Shown: piece after piece, positions 33,212-42,404 of the stretch
Position numbering within the stretch: the stretch's first letter is position 1
How the letters are laid out: every line of letters starts with the position of its first letter
The notes under the pieces: model-generated
What the model saw: only the letters and a program-made list of their open reading frames with translations
Databases searched by the model: none
Told to the model about the DNA's origin: nothing
Program-made: the position numbers and the translations under genes
Assembly: GCA_041163745.1 (NCBI GenBank)
Contig: JBEAQU010000058.1
Coordinates: forward strand, 1-64,000
DNA: 64,000 bases
Direction of reading: 5' to 3'
From: UBA6168 sp041163745
GTDB taxonomy: Bacteria > Bacteroidota > Bacteroidia > Chitinophagales > Saprospiraceae

Positions 33212-36028
33212 ATGCCTAGAGACCATTCCATCCAGTCGGTCCTCATCATCGGGTCCGGTCCAATCATCATCGGACAGGCTTGTGAATTCGACTATTCCGG
33301 CTCCCAAGCAAGCCGGTCCCTCCGGGAAGAAGGGATAGAAGTGACCCTGATCAACTCCAATCCGGCCACCATCATGACGGATCCCGTCACGGCAGACCAC
33401 ATCTACCTGATGCCATTGACGCCCCAAAGTATCGAACATATTCTCCAGGAACGGAAAATAGACGCGGTCTTGCCGACAATGGGTGGACAGACCGCTTTGA
33501 ACCTCGCCATCGAGGTGGATAAACTGGGTATTTGGGAACGTTACAACGTCCGGATGATCGGGGTGGACATCGACGCCATCGAACTGACCGAGAACCGCGA
33601 AGCGTTCCGCATGCATATGATCAACCAAGGACTTAGCGTCGCACCTTCCCGTATCGCGAATTCCTTTCTGGAAGGAAAGGACGCCGCTCAGAAAATCGGT
33701 TATCCCTTGGTCATCCGGCCTTCCTATACGTTGGGAGGGTCCGGCGCAGGGTTCGTTCACCGGGAAGAGGATTTCGACGAAGCGCTGCGCCGCGGCCTGA
33801 CGATGTCGCCGACCCATGAGGTGCTGGTGGAAAAGGCCGTCTTGGGATGGAAGGAATTCGAGCTGGAATTGCTGCGCGATGCCAACGACAATGTCGTGAT
33901 CATCTGTGTCGTGGAGAACCTGGACCCGATGGGAATTCATACCGGTGACAGCATCACGGTCGCCCCGGCCATGACCCTGTCCGATACAGCGTACCAACGC
34001 ATGCGGAACGAAGCGATCCAGGCCATGCGTTCCCTCGGCAATTTCGCAGGCGGATGCAACATCCAGTTCGCCCAAGACCCGGAAACGGAAGACCTCATCG
34101 TCATCGAAATCAATCCCAGGGTCAGCCGTTCCTCCGCCTTGGCAAGCAAGGCAACCGGATACCCTATCGCCAAGATCGCCGCCAAGCTGGCCATCGGTTA
34201 CCACCTGGACGAACTCAAAAACCAGATTACCAAAAATACCAGCGCCTACTTCGAGCCGACCCTCGATTACGTCATCGTCAAGATGCCACGCTGGAATTTT
34301 CAGAAATTCCCCGGGTCCAACCCCTACCTGGGCCTCCAGATGAAATCCGTCGGGGAAGTGATGGGGATCGGCCGAAATTTTCTGGAAGCACTCCAGAAAG
34401 CCTGCCAATCCTTGGAAAACAGCCGGATGGGGCTCGGGGCGGACATGAAGGAATGGGTTCGTACGGAGGATATCCTCCATCGCCTGGAGGAGGCGACCGA
34501 AGACCGTATCTTCCGGCTCAAGGATGCCCTACGCCTGGGTGTCCCCGAAAAGACCGTACAGAAGCTGACCCGCATCGACCCATGGTTCATCAAGCAGATC
34601 AAACGCCTGGTTGACATGGAACACGAGCTCATCCGGTACAATGTCCCGGAAGACATTCCGGCCGCATTTCTCCGGGAACTGAAGGAAGTGGGGTATTCGG
34701 ACGCACAGATCGCCTGGATCCTCCGCGTCAAGGAAGAGGAAGTGACCCGCGCCCGGAAGAAGCACAATATCCGCCGGACTTACAAGATGGTCGACACCTG
34801 TGCGGCGGAGTTCGAGGCCATGACGCCCTACTTCTACTCCACTTTCGATGAAGAAAACGAAAGCATCCCCTCCGACAACAAAAAGATCGTCGTCCTGGGC
34901 TCCGGTCCGAACCGGATCGGGCAAGGCATCGAGTTCGATTACTGCTGTGTCCACGGTGTCATGGCCATCAAGGAGGCCGGCTATGGCGCCATCATGGTGA
35001 ACTGCAATCCGGAGACGGTTTCAACGGATTTCGACATCGCGGACAAGCTCTACTTCGAGCCCATTTTCTGGGAACATATCGACGAAATCCTCGAACTGGA
35101 AAAGCCGGAAGGGGTCATCGTCCAGCTGGGCGGACAGACGGCCCTCAAGTTGGCGGAGGTGTTCCACCGCAAAGGAGTGAAAATCATCGGCACCAGCTTC
35201 CAGGATATGGACCTGGCGGAGGATCGTGGCGCTTTTTCCGACCTGCTCAAGGCATTGGATATCCCCTACCCTCGCTACGGGGTGGCCCGTGACACCACCG
35301 AGGCGCTCCGCATCGCCAACGAGATCAACTACCCCGTTCTGGTCCGCCCGAGTTATGTCCTCGGTGGACAGGACATGCGAATTGTCATCAACGACCGGGA
35401 ATTGGAACAGCATGTGCTTTCCATCTTTAAGAACATGCCGGACAACCGTGTCCTGGTGGACCACTTCCTGGACCGGGCCAAGGAAGCGGAAATCGATGCC
35501 ATCTTCGACGGAGAGGACATCCATATCATGGGTATCATGGAGCACATCGAACCGGCCGGCATCCATTCCGGCGACAGCAACGCGGTGCTGCCGACCTACA
35601 GTCTGTCCGTCCAGTCGATCAACACCATGGTGGAATACGCCGAAAAGCTGGCCCGTGCCCTGAACATACGCGGACTGATCAACATTCAGTTTGCAGTGAA
35701 GGACGAACAGGTCTATGTCATCGAAGCCAATCCCCGGGCGAGCCGGACCACCCCGTTCATCGCGAAAGCCTACGGCGTCCCTTATCTCAACATCGCCACC
35801 AAAATCATGATGGGCACGCACAAGCTCAAGGATTTCAACATCAAGCCGCAACCTCGGGGCTATGCCATCAAGGTGCCGGTGTTCTCTTTCGAAAAATTCC
35901 CCGGGGTCAGCAAGGACCTGGGTCCGGAGATGAAGTCGACGGGAGAGGCCATCCAGTTCATCCGTGACCTGAGCGACCCGTTCTTCCGCCAGTTGGACAA
36001 CCAACGGTATATGTATCTGACCCGCTGA
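33212..36028 (+). CDS. carB: Carbamoyl-phosphate synthase, large subunit (short form)
   Basis: CarB makes carbamoyl phosphate from bicarbonate, ATP and glutamine-derived ammonia, feeding arginine and pyrimidine synthesis. It has the two homologous ATP-grasp halves, opening with GSGPIIIGQACEFDYSGSQA (near residue 11) and GSGPNRIGQGIEFDYCCVHG (near 562). At 938 residues it lacks the C-terminal MGS-like regulatory domain of the 1073-residue E. coli protein, where UMP and ornithine bind. It ends cleanly after the second synthetase half (FEKFPGVSKDLGPEMKSTGE...). The short form is, to my knowledge, normal for many Bacteroidota, so it is not a truncation by mutation. carA is not adjacent. A strong promoter and long leader precede the gene. 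Confidence 0.95.
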   Translation: MPRDHSIQSVLIIGSGPIIIGQACEFDYSGSQASRSLREEGIEVTLINSNPATIMTDPVTADHIYLMPLTPQSIEHILQERKIDAVLPTMGGQTALNLAIEVDKLGIWERYNVRMIGVDIDAIELTENREAFRMHMINQGLSVAPSRIANSFLEGKDAAQKIGYPLVIRPSYTLGGSGAGFVHREEDFDEALRRGLTMSPTHEVLVEKAVLGWKEFELELLRDANDNVVIICVVENLDPMGIHTGDSITVAPAMTLSDTAYQRMRNEAIQAMRSLGNFAGGCNIQFAQDPETEDLIVIEINPRVSRSSALASKATGYPIAKIAAKLAIGYHLDELKNQITKNTSAYFEPTLDYVIVKMPRWNFQKFPGSNPYLGLQMKSVGEVMGIGRNFLEALQKACQSLENSRMGLGADMKEWVRTEDILHRLEEATEDRIFRLKDALRLGVPEKTVQKLTRIDPWFIKQIKRLVDMEHELIRYNVPEDIPAAFLRELKEVGYSDAQIAWILRVKEEEVTRARKKHNIRRTYKMVDTCAAEFEAMTPYFYSTFDEENESIPSDNKKIVVLGSGPNRIGQGIEFDYCCVHGVMAIKEAGYGAIMVNCNPETVSTDFDIADKLYFEPIFWEHIDEILELEKPEGVIVQLGGQTALKLAEVFHRKGVKIIGTSFQDMDLAEDRGAFSDLLKALDIPYPRYGVARDTTEALRIANEINYPVLVRPSYVLGGQDMRIVINDRELEQHVLSIFKNMPDNRVLVDHFLDRAKEAEIDAIFDGEDIHIMGIMEHIEPAGIHSGDSNAVLPTYSLSVQSINTMVEYAEKLARALNIRGLINIQFAVKDEQVYVIEANPRASRTTPFIAKAYGVPYLNIATKIMMGTHKLKDFNIKPQPRGYAIKVPVFSFEKFPGVSKDLGPEMKSTGEAIQFIRDLSDPFFRQLDNQRYMYLTR

Positions 36029-36067
36029 CCAGACAGCCGTCGGAGCAGTAGTTGCCTGCCGGTCGTT

Positions 36068-37597
36068 TCACAAGTCTTCCAAGTTGCGGAGGTATGCATC
36101 CGCTTGTCTGAGGATGGACTCCCTGGTGTCTTCCTCCGTCCTGTCCCAGGTACGGTAGGCCATGCCGATGCGTGGGTTCCGTTCCAGCTTTGTGCGGTGC
36201 CGGTCCATGAAGTGCCAATACAGGCTGTTGAGCGGGCAGGCCCGGTCTCCGGTCCTGGCTTTCTTGTCGTAGTGGCAGCCCGTGCAATAATGTCCCATCT
36301 TGTCCATGTAGTTGGCGGACGCACAGTATGGTTTGGTGCCGACGACACCACCGTCGGCGAACTGGCTCATTCCCCGTGTATTGGGTAGTTCGACCCATTC
36401 GATCGCATCGATGTATATGCCCAGGTACCATTGGTCGACGGCATCCGGGTCGATTCCCGCCAGCAAACAGAAATTACCGGTCACCATCAGGCGCTGGATG
36501 TGATGGGCGTAGGCATGGGCCAGGGATTGGCGGACCGTATGCCGTAGACAGGCCATCTTTGTCTCCCCGTTCCAGAACCAAGCCGGCAAAGGTCTGCTAT
36601 GTGCCAGAAAATTCAGGTTGGCGTACGACGGCATGCGTGCCCAGTAGATGCCACGGATATATTCCCGCCATCCGATGACCTGACGGACGAAGCCTTCCAC
36701 CTGTGATATGGAAATCTCCTGCCTGCGCTGTTTCCAGGCCGAAAGCACCGCCTGTACGACTTCCATGGGTGACAGGAGTTTGAAATTGAGAGAGAAGGAC
36801 AAACGGGCGTGGTAGAGGGCCCAGTGTTCCGGTGTCATCGCGTCCTGGAAGTCGCCGAAGTGTACCAGACCATTGGTTGTGAAATAGGACAGCAGGTCGA
36901 GGGATTCCTCCCGGGTGACCGGCCAGGTGAAACGGGCCGGGTCTACCGAACCGATGGTGTTGACACCGGCCTCCAGGATCATCCGGTGGATGTCGCGTAC
37001 GTCCCGGGAAAAAAGCAGGGGCGGCGGCGGCTGATGGTCCTTCGGCATTTTCTTTCTGTTTTCCGCGTCGTAGTTCCACTGTCCGCCGACAGGCCGGCCG
37101 TTTTCCAGCAGGATGTCATGGCGGCGCCGGATATCCCGGTAGAAAGTCTCCATCAGGTAGGGGCGTTGCCCGAACAGTTTGTCCAACGAATCCCGGGAGG
37201 TCAGGAAGTGTTCCGTATCGACCGCCCGGGTCGGCAGGCCGCATGACTGGCAGAACCGGTTCAGTTGTTCGTCCAGCCGCCATTCGTCCGGCAGCTGGTA
37301 TTCGAACTGTTCGATTCCGTGGCGGCGGATGAGCAGGCTCAGATTGTCCTCGAGGCTACCCGTATTGTCAGGATGGTCGAGGGGGAGATAGACGACCCGG
37401 TGTCCCTCGTGCTGCAAGGAGGCCGCGAGATGTCGCATGGCGGCGAAGCAGGCGATGATTTTCTGGATGTGATGCCGGACATAATCGGTTTCCTGTCGCA
37501 TTTCGAAAAGGCAATACAGGATGTCATCATTTTTTTCCCGGAACCAGGAATGCAGGGGGTTGAGCTGGTCGCCCAACAATAGCCGAAGGGTTTTCAT
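36068..37597 (-). CDS. FeS-type bacterial photolyase/cryptochrome (PhrB-like)
   Basis: This 509-residue flavoprotein belongs to the FeS-BCP group, whose studied member repairs (6-4) photoproducts in DNA. The N-terminus MKTLRLLLGDQLNPLHSWF and C-terminal WFWNGETKMACL, GMSQFADGGVVGTKPYCAS are family hallmarks. Four cysteines that would hold the 4Fe-4S cluster lie at about 350 (KMAC), 438 and 441 (CTGC) and 454 (RACPL), the same spacing as I recall for Agrobacterium PhrB. The gene diverges from the DUF2805 gene across 114 bp, part of a photolyase neighbourhood running to lipA. Expression may be light- or stress-controlled; no operator is evident. Confidence 0.93.
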   Translation of the reverse strand: MKTLRLLLGDQLNPLHSWFREKNDDILYCLFEMRQETDYVRHHIQKIIACFAAMRHLAASLQHEGHRVVYLPLDHPDNTGSLEDNLSLLIRRHGIEQFEYQLPDEWRLDEQLNRFCQSCGLPTRAVDTEHFLTSRDSLDKLFGQRPYLMETFYRDIRRRHDILLENGRPVGGQWNYDAENRKKMPKDHQPPPPLLFSRDVRDIHRMILEAGVNTIGSVDPARFTWPVTREESLDLLSYFTTNGLVHFGDFQDAMTPEHWALYHARLSFSLNFKLLSPMEVVQAVLSAWKQRRQEISISQVEGFVRQVIGWREYIRGIYWARMPSYANLNFLAHSRPLPAWFWNGETKMACLRHTVRQSLAHAYAHHIQRLMVTGNFCLLAGIDPDAVDQWYLGIYIDAIEWVELPNTRGMSQFADGGVVGTKPYCASANYMDKMGHYCTGCHYDKKARTGDRACPLNSLYWHFMDRHRTKLERNPRIGMAYRTWDRTEEDTRESILRQADAYLRNLEDL

Positions 37598-37711
37598 ATC
37601 ATTTCATGGATGGCGGCAATCCGATGCGAAGCCGGTACGGAGATACCGGCATCGGGCCCGGTCGCTTGGCAAAGTGGGAAAACAAAGGAGTGGCAGCATT
37701 GTTGAGAAGGC

Positions 37712-38020
37712 ATGGAATCGGAAGGGCAAGCACAACTTTCAAGGGAGGACATTGAGCGGATCATAGAAATGGCCTGGGAGGACCGTACCCCGTTCGATGC
37801 CATAGAACGGCAGTTCGGTCTGCCGGAGCCTGCGGTCATCCGGCTGATGCGCAGGGAGCTGGCGCCGAAGCATTGGCGCCGGTGGCGCAAGCGGGTGCAC
37901 GGTCGCGTGACCAAGCACACGGCGCTCCGTACGTTCGTCACGGGCCGGCACAAAAGCGGACGGCAGCGGGAAATCTCCCGGAACCGGGTGTCGAAGCGGG
38001 CCGGCTTCAAACCCAGATGA
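37712..38020 (+). CDS. DUF2805 / TIGR03643 family protein
   Basis: This 102-residue basic protein has an N-terminal helix-turn-helix-like part (SREDIERIIEMAWEDRTPFDAIERQFGLPEPAVIRLMRREL) matching TIGR03643, a family commonly found beside cryptochrome or photolyase genes. The C-terminal half is very rich in Arg and Lys (KHWRRWRKRVHGRVTKH), suggesting nucleic-acid binding. It is divergent from the FeS photolyase and its last 14 bp overlap the convergent DUF429 gene. A role in regulating or assisting light-dependent repair is inferred only from its position. Confidence 0.85.
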   Translation: MESEGQAQLSREDIERIIEMAWEDRTPFDAIERQFGLPEPAVIRLMRRELAPKHWRRWRKRVHGRVTKHTALRTFVTGRHKSGRQREISRNRVSKRAGFKPR

Positions 38021-38585
38021 GGCCTTCCTCGGGCCGGCCGAAGCAGGACGCCTGGCCGGCCTGGTGCCGCCAGCCGGAGAACCAGGCGATCGCGGCATCG
38101 ACCTGGTGCCAATTGGTAGGTGCGGCCTGCCAGGAAAGCGGGAGTCGTTCCGACAGCCTGGCGACGAACCTGTCCAACCCTTCCCGCTTGTATTCCTTCG
38201 CCTCCGGCAGGTATGTTCTGACGAAATGACCCGGATAGATTTCGAAGAAGGGGATATCGGGAAAAAGGGACCGTAGTTTCATGGCCCGGGCGGTCAAGCC
38301 GCCCAGGAACATGGGGGACATGGCGTTGACGGCACGGTCACAGGTCCGATAGAAGTGGTCGGTTCCGATGCCGCGGTAAACTCCGGGCAAGCTGAGGGGT
38401 GCGTCCAGGTAGACCGCAGCAGGTCGGCGGGTGGTGATTTCGGCGGACAGCCAGGCGTCCGTGTCCTGTCCTTTGGCGGACGGAAGAAAAATCAGTCGCC
38501 GCTGATGTTCCAGGCAGATGACGGTCGTTCCGGCTGTCTTGGCACCGAAGTCTATGCCGAAGAAAGGTGTGTTGGGAGGAGACAT
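38007..38585 (-). CDS. DUF429-like protein with RNase H-type fold
   Basis: This 192-residue protein begins PFFGIDFGAKTAGTTVICL, a beta-hairpin with an early Asp as in the RNase H/actin-like folds, and continues with AAVYLDAPLSLPG and FLGGLTARAMKLRSLFP, then FFEIYPGHFVRTYL and NWHQVDAAIAWFSGW. This pattern of conserved acidic residues on strands matches DUF429 predicted nucleases. It sits between two photolyase genes, 108 bp downstream of one and overlapping the end of the DUF2805 gene by 14 bp, so a nuclease role in DNA repair is an attractive but untested idea. Confidence 0.7.
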   Translation of the reverse strand: MSPPNTPFFGIDFGAKTAGTTVICLEHQRRLIFLPSAKGQDTDAWLSAEITTRRPAAVYLDAPLSLPGVYRGIGTDHFYRTCDRAVNAMSPMFLGGLTARAMKLRSLFPDIPFFEIYPGHFVRTYLPEAKEYKREGLDRFVARLSERLPLSWQAAPTNWHQVDAAIAWFSGWRHQAGQASCFGRPEEGLIWV

Positions 38586-38692
38586 ATGGCAAGAGATATC
38601 GTGAAGATGTTTTTTCTCATGTGTTTTGTCACCGATGCGACCTGTTTTTCACGGGCGGGTCGGTTTCGTTTGAAAAAGGGGGGGCGGCGCTG

Positions 38693-40183
38693 TTATCCGG
38701 AGGGTTTCCGGCCGGGAAGGGTATGTTTGCGAAGGATGCGCAGGCTTTCCTTCCGAACGGCGGGAAGTTGTTGCATGGCCCAGCAATGTTCGCGTGCCTG
38801 TCGGTGCGCGTGGGTCAAGTCCACGATGGGATTTGGATATGGGGTGTTGGTTTCCGGCAGGTACATGGCCTTTTCCAGGGCAGTCATTTCCCAAGGGGTG
38901 TGTATCAGGGCGGTCGGGACCTGGGCTAGTTCCGGTACCCAACGGCGGATGAACGTACCGTCGGGATCCTGGTCTGTCGACTGTTTGACGGGATTATAGA
39001 TGCGGACGGTATTGATGCCTGTGATACCGGCCTGCATCTGCCATTGCGGGTAGTGTATGCCGGGTTCGAAATCGAGGAACAGCCGAGCGAGCCAGGTAGC
39101 GCCCGTCTGCCAAGGTTGGCGGAGCAAATGGGTGAGGAAGGAAGCGAGCATGGCCCGCATGCGGAAGTTGATCCAGCCGGTGGCCAGCAGGCAGCGCATG
39201 GCGGCATCGACAAGCGGGAATCCGGTCCTGCCGTATTGCCAGGCTTCGAGCAATGCCGGCTGACCGGAACCGTCATCGGGCAGGAGCGGGATGAATCCCC
39301 GGTTGACCGGTTCGAACTCCATCCGGTCTTCCATTTCGAATTTCTGGATGAAATGGGCTTGCCATCGCAGGCGTTCGCGGAAGGCGCGAGATTGGAAAGG
39401 GAATTTCCCTCCTTCTCCTGCGGGATCGGACGCCTGCCATACCTGTCGGACGCTGAGACAGCCCCAGGCGATATAAGGGGAGAGCCGGCTGCAAGCTTTG
39501 CGGCTGGCTTCCGGTTTGGAGATGCCGCGGGTATAGTGCCGTATCCGCTCCGCCAGGAATGACTGTAGGTAAGCGTTTCCGAAGGTGGGTCCGCCGGGTT
39601 GGAAGGAGGGGTTCCTTTCGTAAGTGGGAACCGGCGCCAAGGTTTCCGTAGGCAAGGTCGGTGTCGGGGCGGCCTTCCAGCGGGACCAATCCACGGTATC
39701 CTGGGGTGCATTCACAAACCGATGCCACTGTTCGCGCCAGCCTTTTCGGTCTCGTCTTCCCCGTTCGACGCCATTGGCTACGCATTCCACCCATTCGATG
39801 CCAGCCTGTCGGCAGTAGCGGACCACCGCCCGGTCCCGCTGGTAGGTGATCAGCAAGCCCGTTTCCTGGTAGGAGAACAGTTTGTGGATTTTGTATTGCG
39901 ATTGCAGGTTCTCGAGAAGCGGGATGAATTCGGATGTATAGCAATGGACGGAGGTCCGGAAGGCGGCGAGGGTCCGGTTCATGTCATCCAGGGATTCGCG
40001 GACGAACCGCCAGTGCCGGATGTCGTAGGTCGGGGCTGCCATGACCGAGGGTTCGAAGACATACAGCAGCAGCACGGGGAGACCCTCCTGCCAGGCCCGG
40101 CGGAGGGGTTCGTGGTCCTGCAGACGCAGGTCCCTTTTGAACCAGACGATGGAGATGGCCGGCTCAGAGGTGTCGTTCCGCAT
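38693..40183 (-). CDS. Deoxyribodipyrimidine photolyase / cryptochrome family protein
   Basis: This 496-residue flavoprotein has the photolyase alpha/beta antenna domain at the start (IVWFKRDLRLQDHEPLRRAW) and a C-terminal FAD domain (about 200-490) with LSPYIAWGCLSVRQVW, GRTGFPLVDAAMRCLLATGWI, MRAMLASFL and the block GINTVRIYNPVKQSTDQDP followed by FIRRWVPEL. The family uses blue light to repair UV dimers, or senses light. Whether this member repairs CPDs or acts as a cryptochrome cannot be decided by eye. Its start overlaps the end of lipA by 20 bp in another frame, so it is probably translated from the lipA transcript. Confidence 0.9.
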   Translation of the reverse strand: MRNDTSEPAISIVWFKRDLRLQDHEPLRRAWQEGLPVLLLYVFEPSVMAAPTYDIRHWRFVRESLDDMNRTLAAFRTSVHCYTSEFIPLLENLQSQYKIHKLFSYQETGLLITYQRDRAVVRYCRQAGIEWVECVANGVERGRRDRKGWREQWHRFVNAPQDTVDWSRWKAAPTPTLPTETLAPVPTYERNPSFQPGGPTFGNAYLQSFLAERIRHYTRGISKPEASRKACSRLSPYIAWGCLSVRQVWQASDPAGEGGKFPFQSRAFRERLRWQAHFIQKFEMEDRMEFEPVNRGFIPLLPDDGSGQPALLEAWQYGRTGFPLVDAAMRCLLATGWINFRMRAMLASFLTHLLRQPWQTGATWLARLFLDFEPGIHYPQWQMQAGITGINTVRIYNPVKQSTDQDPDGTFIRRWVPELAQVPTALIHTPWEMTALEKAMYLPETNTPYPNPIVDLTHAHRQAREHCWAMQQLPAVRKESLRILRKHTLPGRKPSG

Positions 40184-41036
40184 GATAGGAAGACCGGACC
40201 AGCGGGCCGCTTTCCACGAAGTCGAATCCGCGTTCCAGGCCGGCCTCCCGGTAGCGGGCGAACAGGTCGGGGTGGATGTATTCCACGACCGCCAGGTGGA
40301 GTTTGGTCGGTTGCAGGTATTGGCCGATGGTCAGCACGTCACATCCGTGGGCCCGCAGGTCATCCATCGCCCGGAACATCTCGTCGGGGGTTTCGCCAAG
40401 GCCGACCATGACGCCGGACTTGGTCCGCTTGCCGTAGGCTTTGGTGCGTTGGATCTGCTCGAGGCTACGGGCGTATTTAGCCTGGGGCCGTACTTTGCGG
40501 TACAGGCGTTCTACCGTTTCCATGTTGTGGCTGACGACTTCCTGTCCGCCGGAGATCATCCTTTCGAGGGCTTGCCAGTGGGCTTTGACATCCGGAATCA
40601 GCGTCTCAATGGTGGTTTCCGGGGAGCTGTCCTTGACGGCCCGCACGGTTTGGTACCATATTTCCGCGCCCCGGTCCGCCAGCTCGTCCCGGTTGACGGA
40701 GGTGATCACAGCGTGCCGGACCTCCATGAGCCGGATGGCTTCCGCCACACGCCTGGGTTCGTCCGTGTCGTATTCCGGCGGCCGGCCGGTCTTGACGGCG
40801 CAGAAGGAGCAGGACCGCGTACAGGTGTTGCCCAATATCATGAATGTGGCGGTGCCGGCCCCCCAGCATTCGCCCATATTGGGACAGTTGCCGCTTTGGC
40901 AGATGGTATGTAGGCGGTAGGTATCCACCAGTTGCCGGACATGCTTGTATTTTTCCCCGATGGGCAGTTTGACCCGGAGCCATTCCGGCCGGCGGCGGCG
41001 TTGTTCGGGCGATTCGGTAACGGGTAGTTCTATCAT
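40164..41036 (-). CDS. lipA: Lipoyl synthase
   Basis: LipA is a radical-SAM enzyme that inserts two sulfur atoms into the octanoyl chain of lipoyl-dependent proteins. I chose the start at 41036 (MIELPVTESPEQRR), giving 290 residues; an open frame continues to 41303 without LipA character. The auxiliary-cluster cysteines are in CQSGNCPNMGECW and the radical-SAM motif is CTRSCSFCAV. RSSYHAERHL at the C-terminus carries the conserved RSSY. The gene leads a pair with the photolyase gene, whose start lies inside its last codons. Lipoylated partners include GcvH and 2-oxoacid dehydrogenases, none encoded here. Confidence 0.96.
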   Translation of the reverse strand: MIELPVTESPEQRRRRPEWLRVKLPIGEKYKHVRQLVDTYRLHTICQSGNCPNMGECWGAGTATFMILGNTCTRSCSFCAVKTGRPPEYDTDEPRRVAEAIRLMEVRHAVITSVNRDELADRGAEIWYQTVRAVKDSSPETTIETLIPDVKAHWQALERMISGGQEVVSHNMETVERLYRKVRPQAKYARSLEQIQRTKAYGKRTKSGVMVGLGETPDEMFRAMDDLRAHGCDVLTIGQYLQPTKLHLAVVEYIHPDLFARYREAGLERGFDFVESGPLVRSSYHAERHL

Positions 41037-41127
41037 GTGTGAAGCGGCGTTCTGATGCGAAGGCATTAAGGGGAAAGGTGGTGTGCGTACCGGAATCAGG
41101 CGGGGTGGATTCGGACGGCTCGGAGGC

Positions 41128-41913
41128 TTACCACCGTTTACCGAACTGCAAATGTAGGAAAAGGTTGATGAAAACCTGTTTGTTTTCCAAGCCGGCGGCA
41201 TCCACCATGATCGGCACCGTGCGGGAAAAGACATCGACCATGATGCCGGCTTCCATGGCTTTGACGAATTCGTCGAATGCGCCCCAGTCGAAATGGACGG
41301 CACCCTTGGCTTGTCCGCCGGGCAGCAAGGAGAGTTCGCCCAGTCCTTCGCTCCAACTCGATGCGCCTTGTATTTGCCAGATGTTGAGGAAGCTGCCGGC
41401 CGTCTCGGGGGAGTATTTGGTGGAAATGGTTGCGCGGCCGTCGCCTGCGCGCAGTTCCAGATAATAAGGTTTCAGCAGGCCGAGGGTGGGGCCGAATTCA
41501 TAGGTCAGGGCTACGGCGACGCCCTTGTGCCGGGCTTTCTCGGAGAAGTACCGCTTGCCACCCAGGCCGGCGCGGACAACGAACAGGCTGTTCTGTTTTC
41601 CGTATTTGAACGCGCGCGAGACCTGACCGTTGAGGGTGGAGGGGGTGTCGAAGCTCTGCCGGAATTCCTTCGGATGTTGCAGCGCCCCCAGTTCGACATG
41701 CCAGTAGCGGGTCTGATAGTAGGTCCGGAGGGTTCCCATGGTCATGCCCATGGAGAAACCGTTCGTATGCATCCGGAGGTGGGCTCCCAATTCCCGGGTG
41801 TAGATGATGCCTTTGTTCGGTTCGTCCAGTTGCTTGGGTTGGAAAGTCTCCTGCCCCCAGCTTCCGTGGACGAGGAACATCAGGCCTACCGATATGTGGA
41901 GGATGCGACGCAT
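41128..41913 (-). CDS. Hypothetical outer-membrane/periplasmic protein
   Basis: This protein of about 261 residues starts at 41913 (MRRILHISVGLMFLVHGSWGQ) with a signal peptide of about 20 residues. The mature part has many alternating strands rich in Tyr, Gly and Phe (YTRELGAHLRMHTNGFSMGM, RYWHVELGALQHPKEF, NKQVFINLFLHLQFGKRW) and ends in an aromatic/basic tail, which suggests a beta-barrel. It resembles Bacteroidota proteins annotated only as hypothetical. It lies 91 bp upstream of lipA on the same strand and may share its transcript, but has no evident link to lipoate. Confidence 0.6.
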   Translation of the reverse strand: MRRILHISVGLMFLVHGSWGQETFQPKQLDEPNKGIIYTRELGAHLRMHTNGFSMGMTMGTLRTYYQTRYWHVELGALQHPKEFRQSFDTPSTLNGQVSRAFKYGKQNSLFVVRAGLGGKRYFSEKARHKGVAVALTYEFGPTLGLLKPYYLELRAGDGRATISTKYSPETAGSFLNIWQIQGASSWSEGLGELSLLPGGQAKGAVHFDWGAFDEFVKAMEAGIMVDVFSRTVPIMVDAAGLENKQVFINLFLHLQFGKRW

Positions 41914-42404
41914 GAAATGGTACCGGTTCAGTTCCTGGTTGAAGGGATTCTCCCAATACATAAAGTTAGTACAAGTTCCCACAAGGAAACGAGTGCGGGA
42001 GGACAATTGTTTAAAATCTTTTTTCGGGAAGGGTCTGCGGGCCGTACAAAAGTTTCCTTTCCAGGGTGGATAGCGCAATGGTTGTGCCAATGGTGCCGAA
42101 GGAGGGACGTGCCGGCTTCCGTTTTGGCAGTTCGGATGGGCGGGATGCTGGCCGGGGCGTCCGCCGGTTGCAAAATCGCCTGTCCGGTGCGATGAAAGTC
42201 AGCCCCTATTCCCGGGGGGTATCGTATATTTGTTGCAGGAGGCATATAGCAATGCTGCCGTCGTTTGTCGGGGCGGTTCGGGCGGATGTCCGGGCCGGGG
42301 ATGTTCACCGGGATGGATGTGCGTCCTTCGGGACTCCGTTTCCGAAGGACCGGTTCGTTCCGAAGCGGTTCCGATACCGGGAATCGGCGGCTAAACGAAG
42401 CGTT
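41914..42404. other. Divergent intergenic region
   Basis: This 491-bp region separates the barrel-like gene from the DUF4834 gene. It holds one plus-strand promoter box (42225-42232) and, on the minus strand near 41964, a one-mismatch box (TAACTTTA). No gene is supported. Confidence 0.45.
42225..42232 (+). promoter_or_regulatory. Bacteroidota -7 promoter box for the DUF4834-RluA pair
   Basis: TATATTTG followed by TTGCAG matches TAnnTTTG. It would give a leader of about 170 nt before the start at 42405. Confidence 0.5.

Noticed and set aside
41037..41303. N-terminal extension of LipA by 89 residues
   Set aside because: It overlaps the coding sequence of the upstream barrel-like gene in another frame and has no LipA character.
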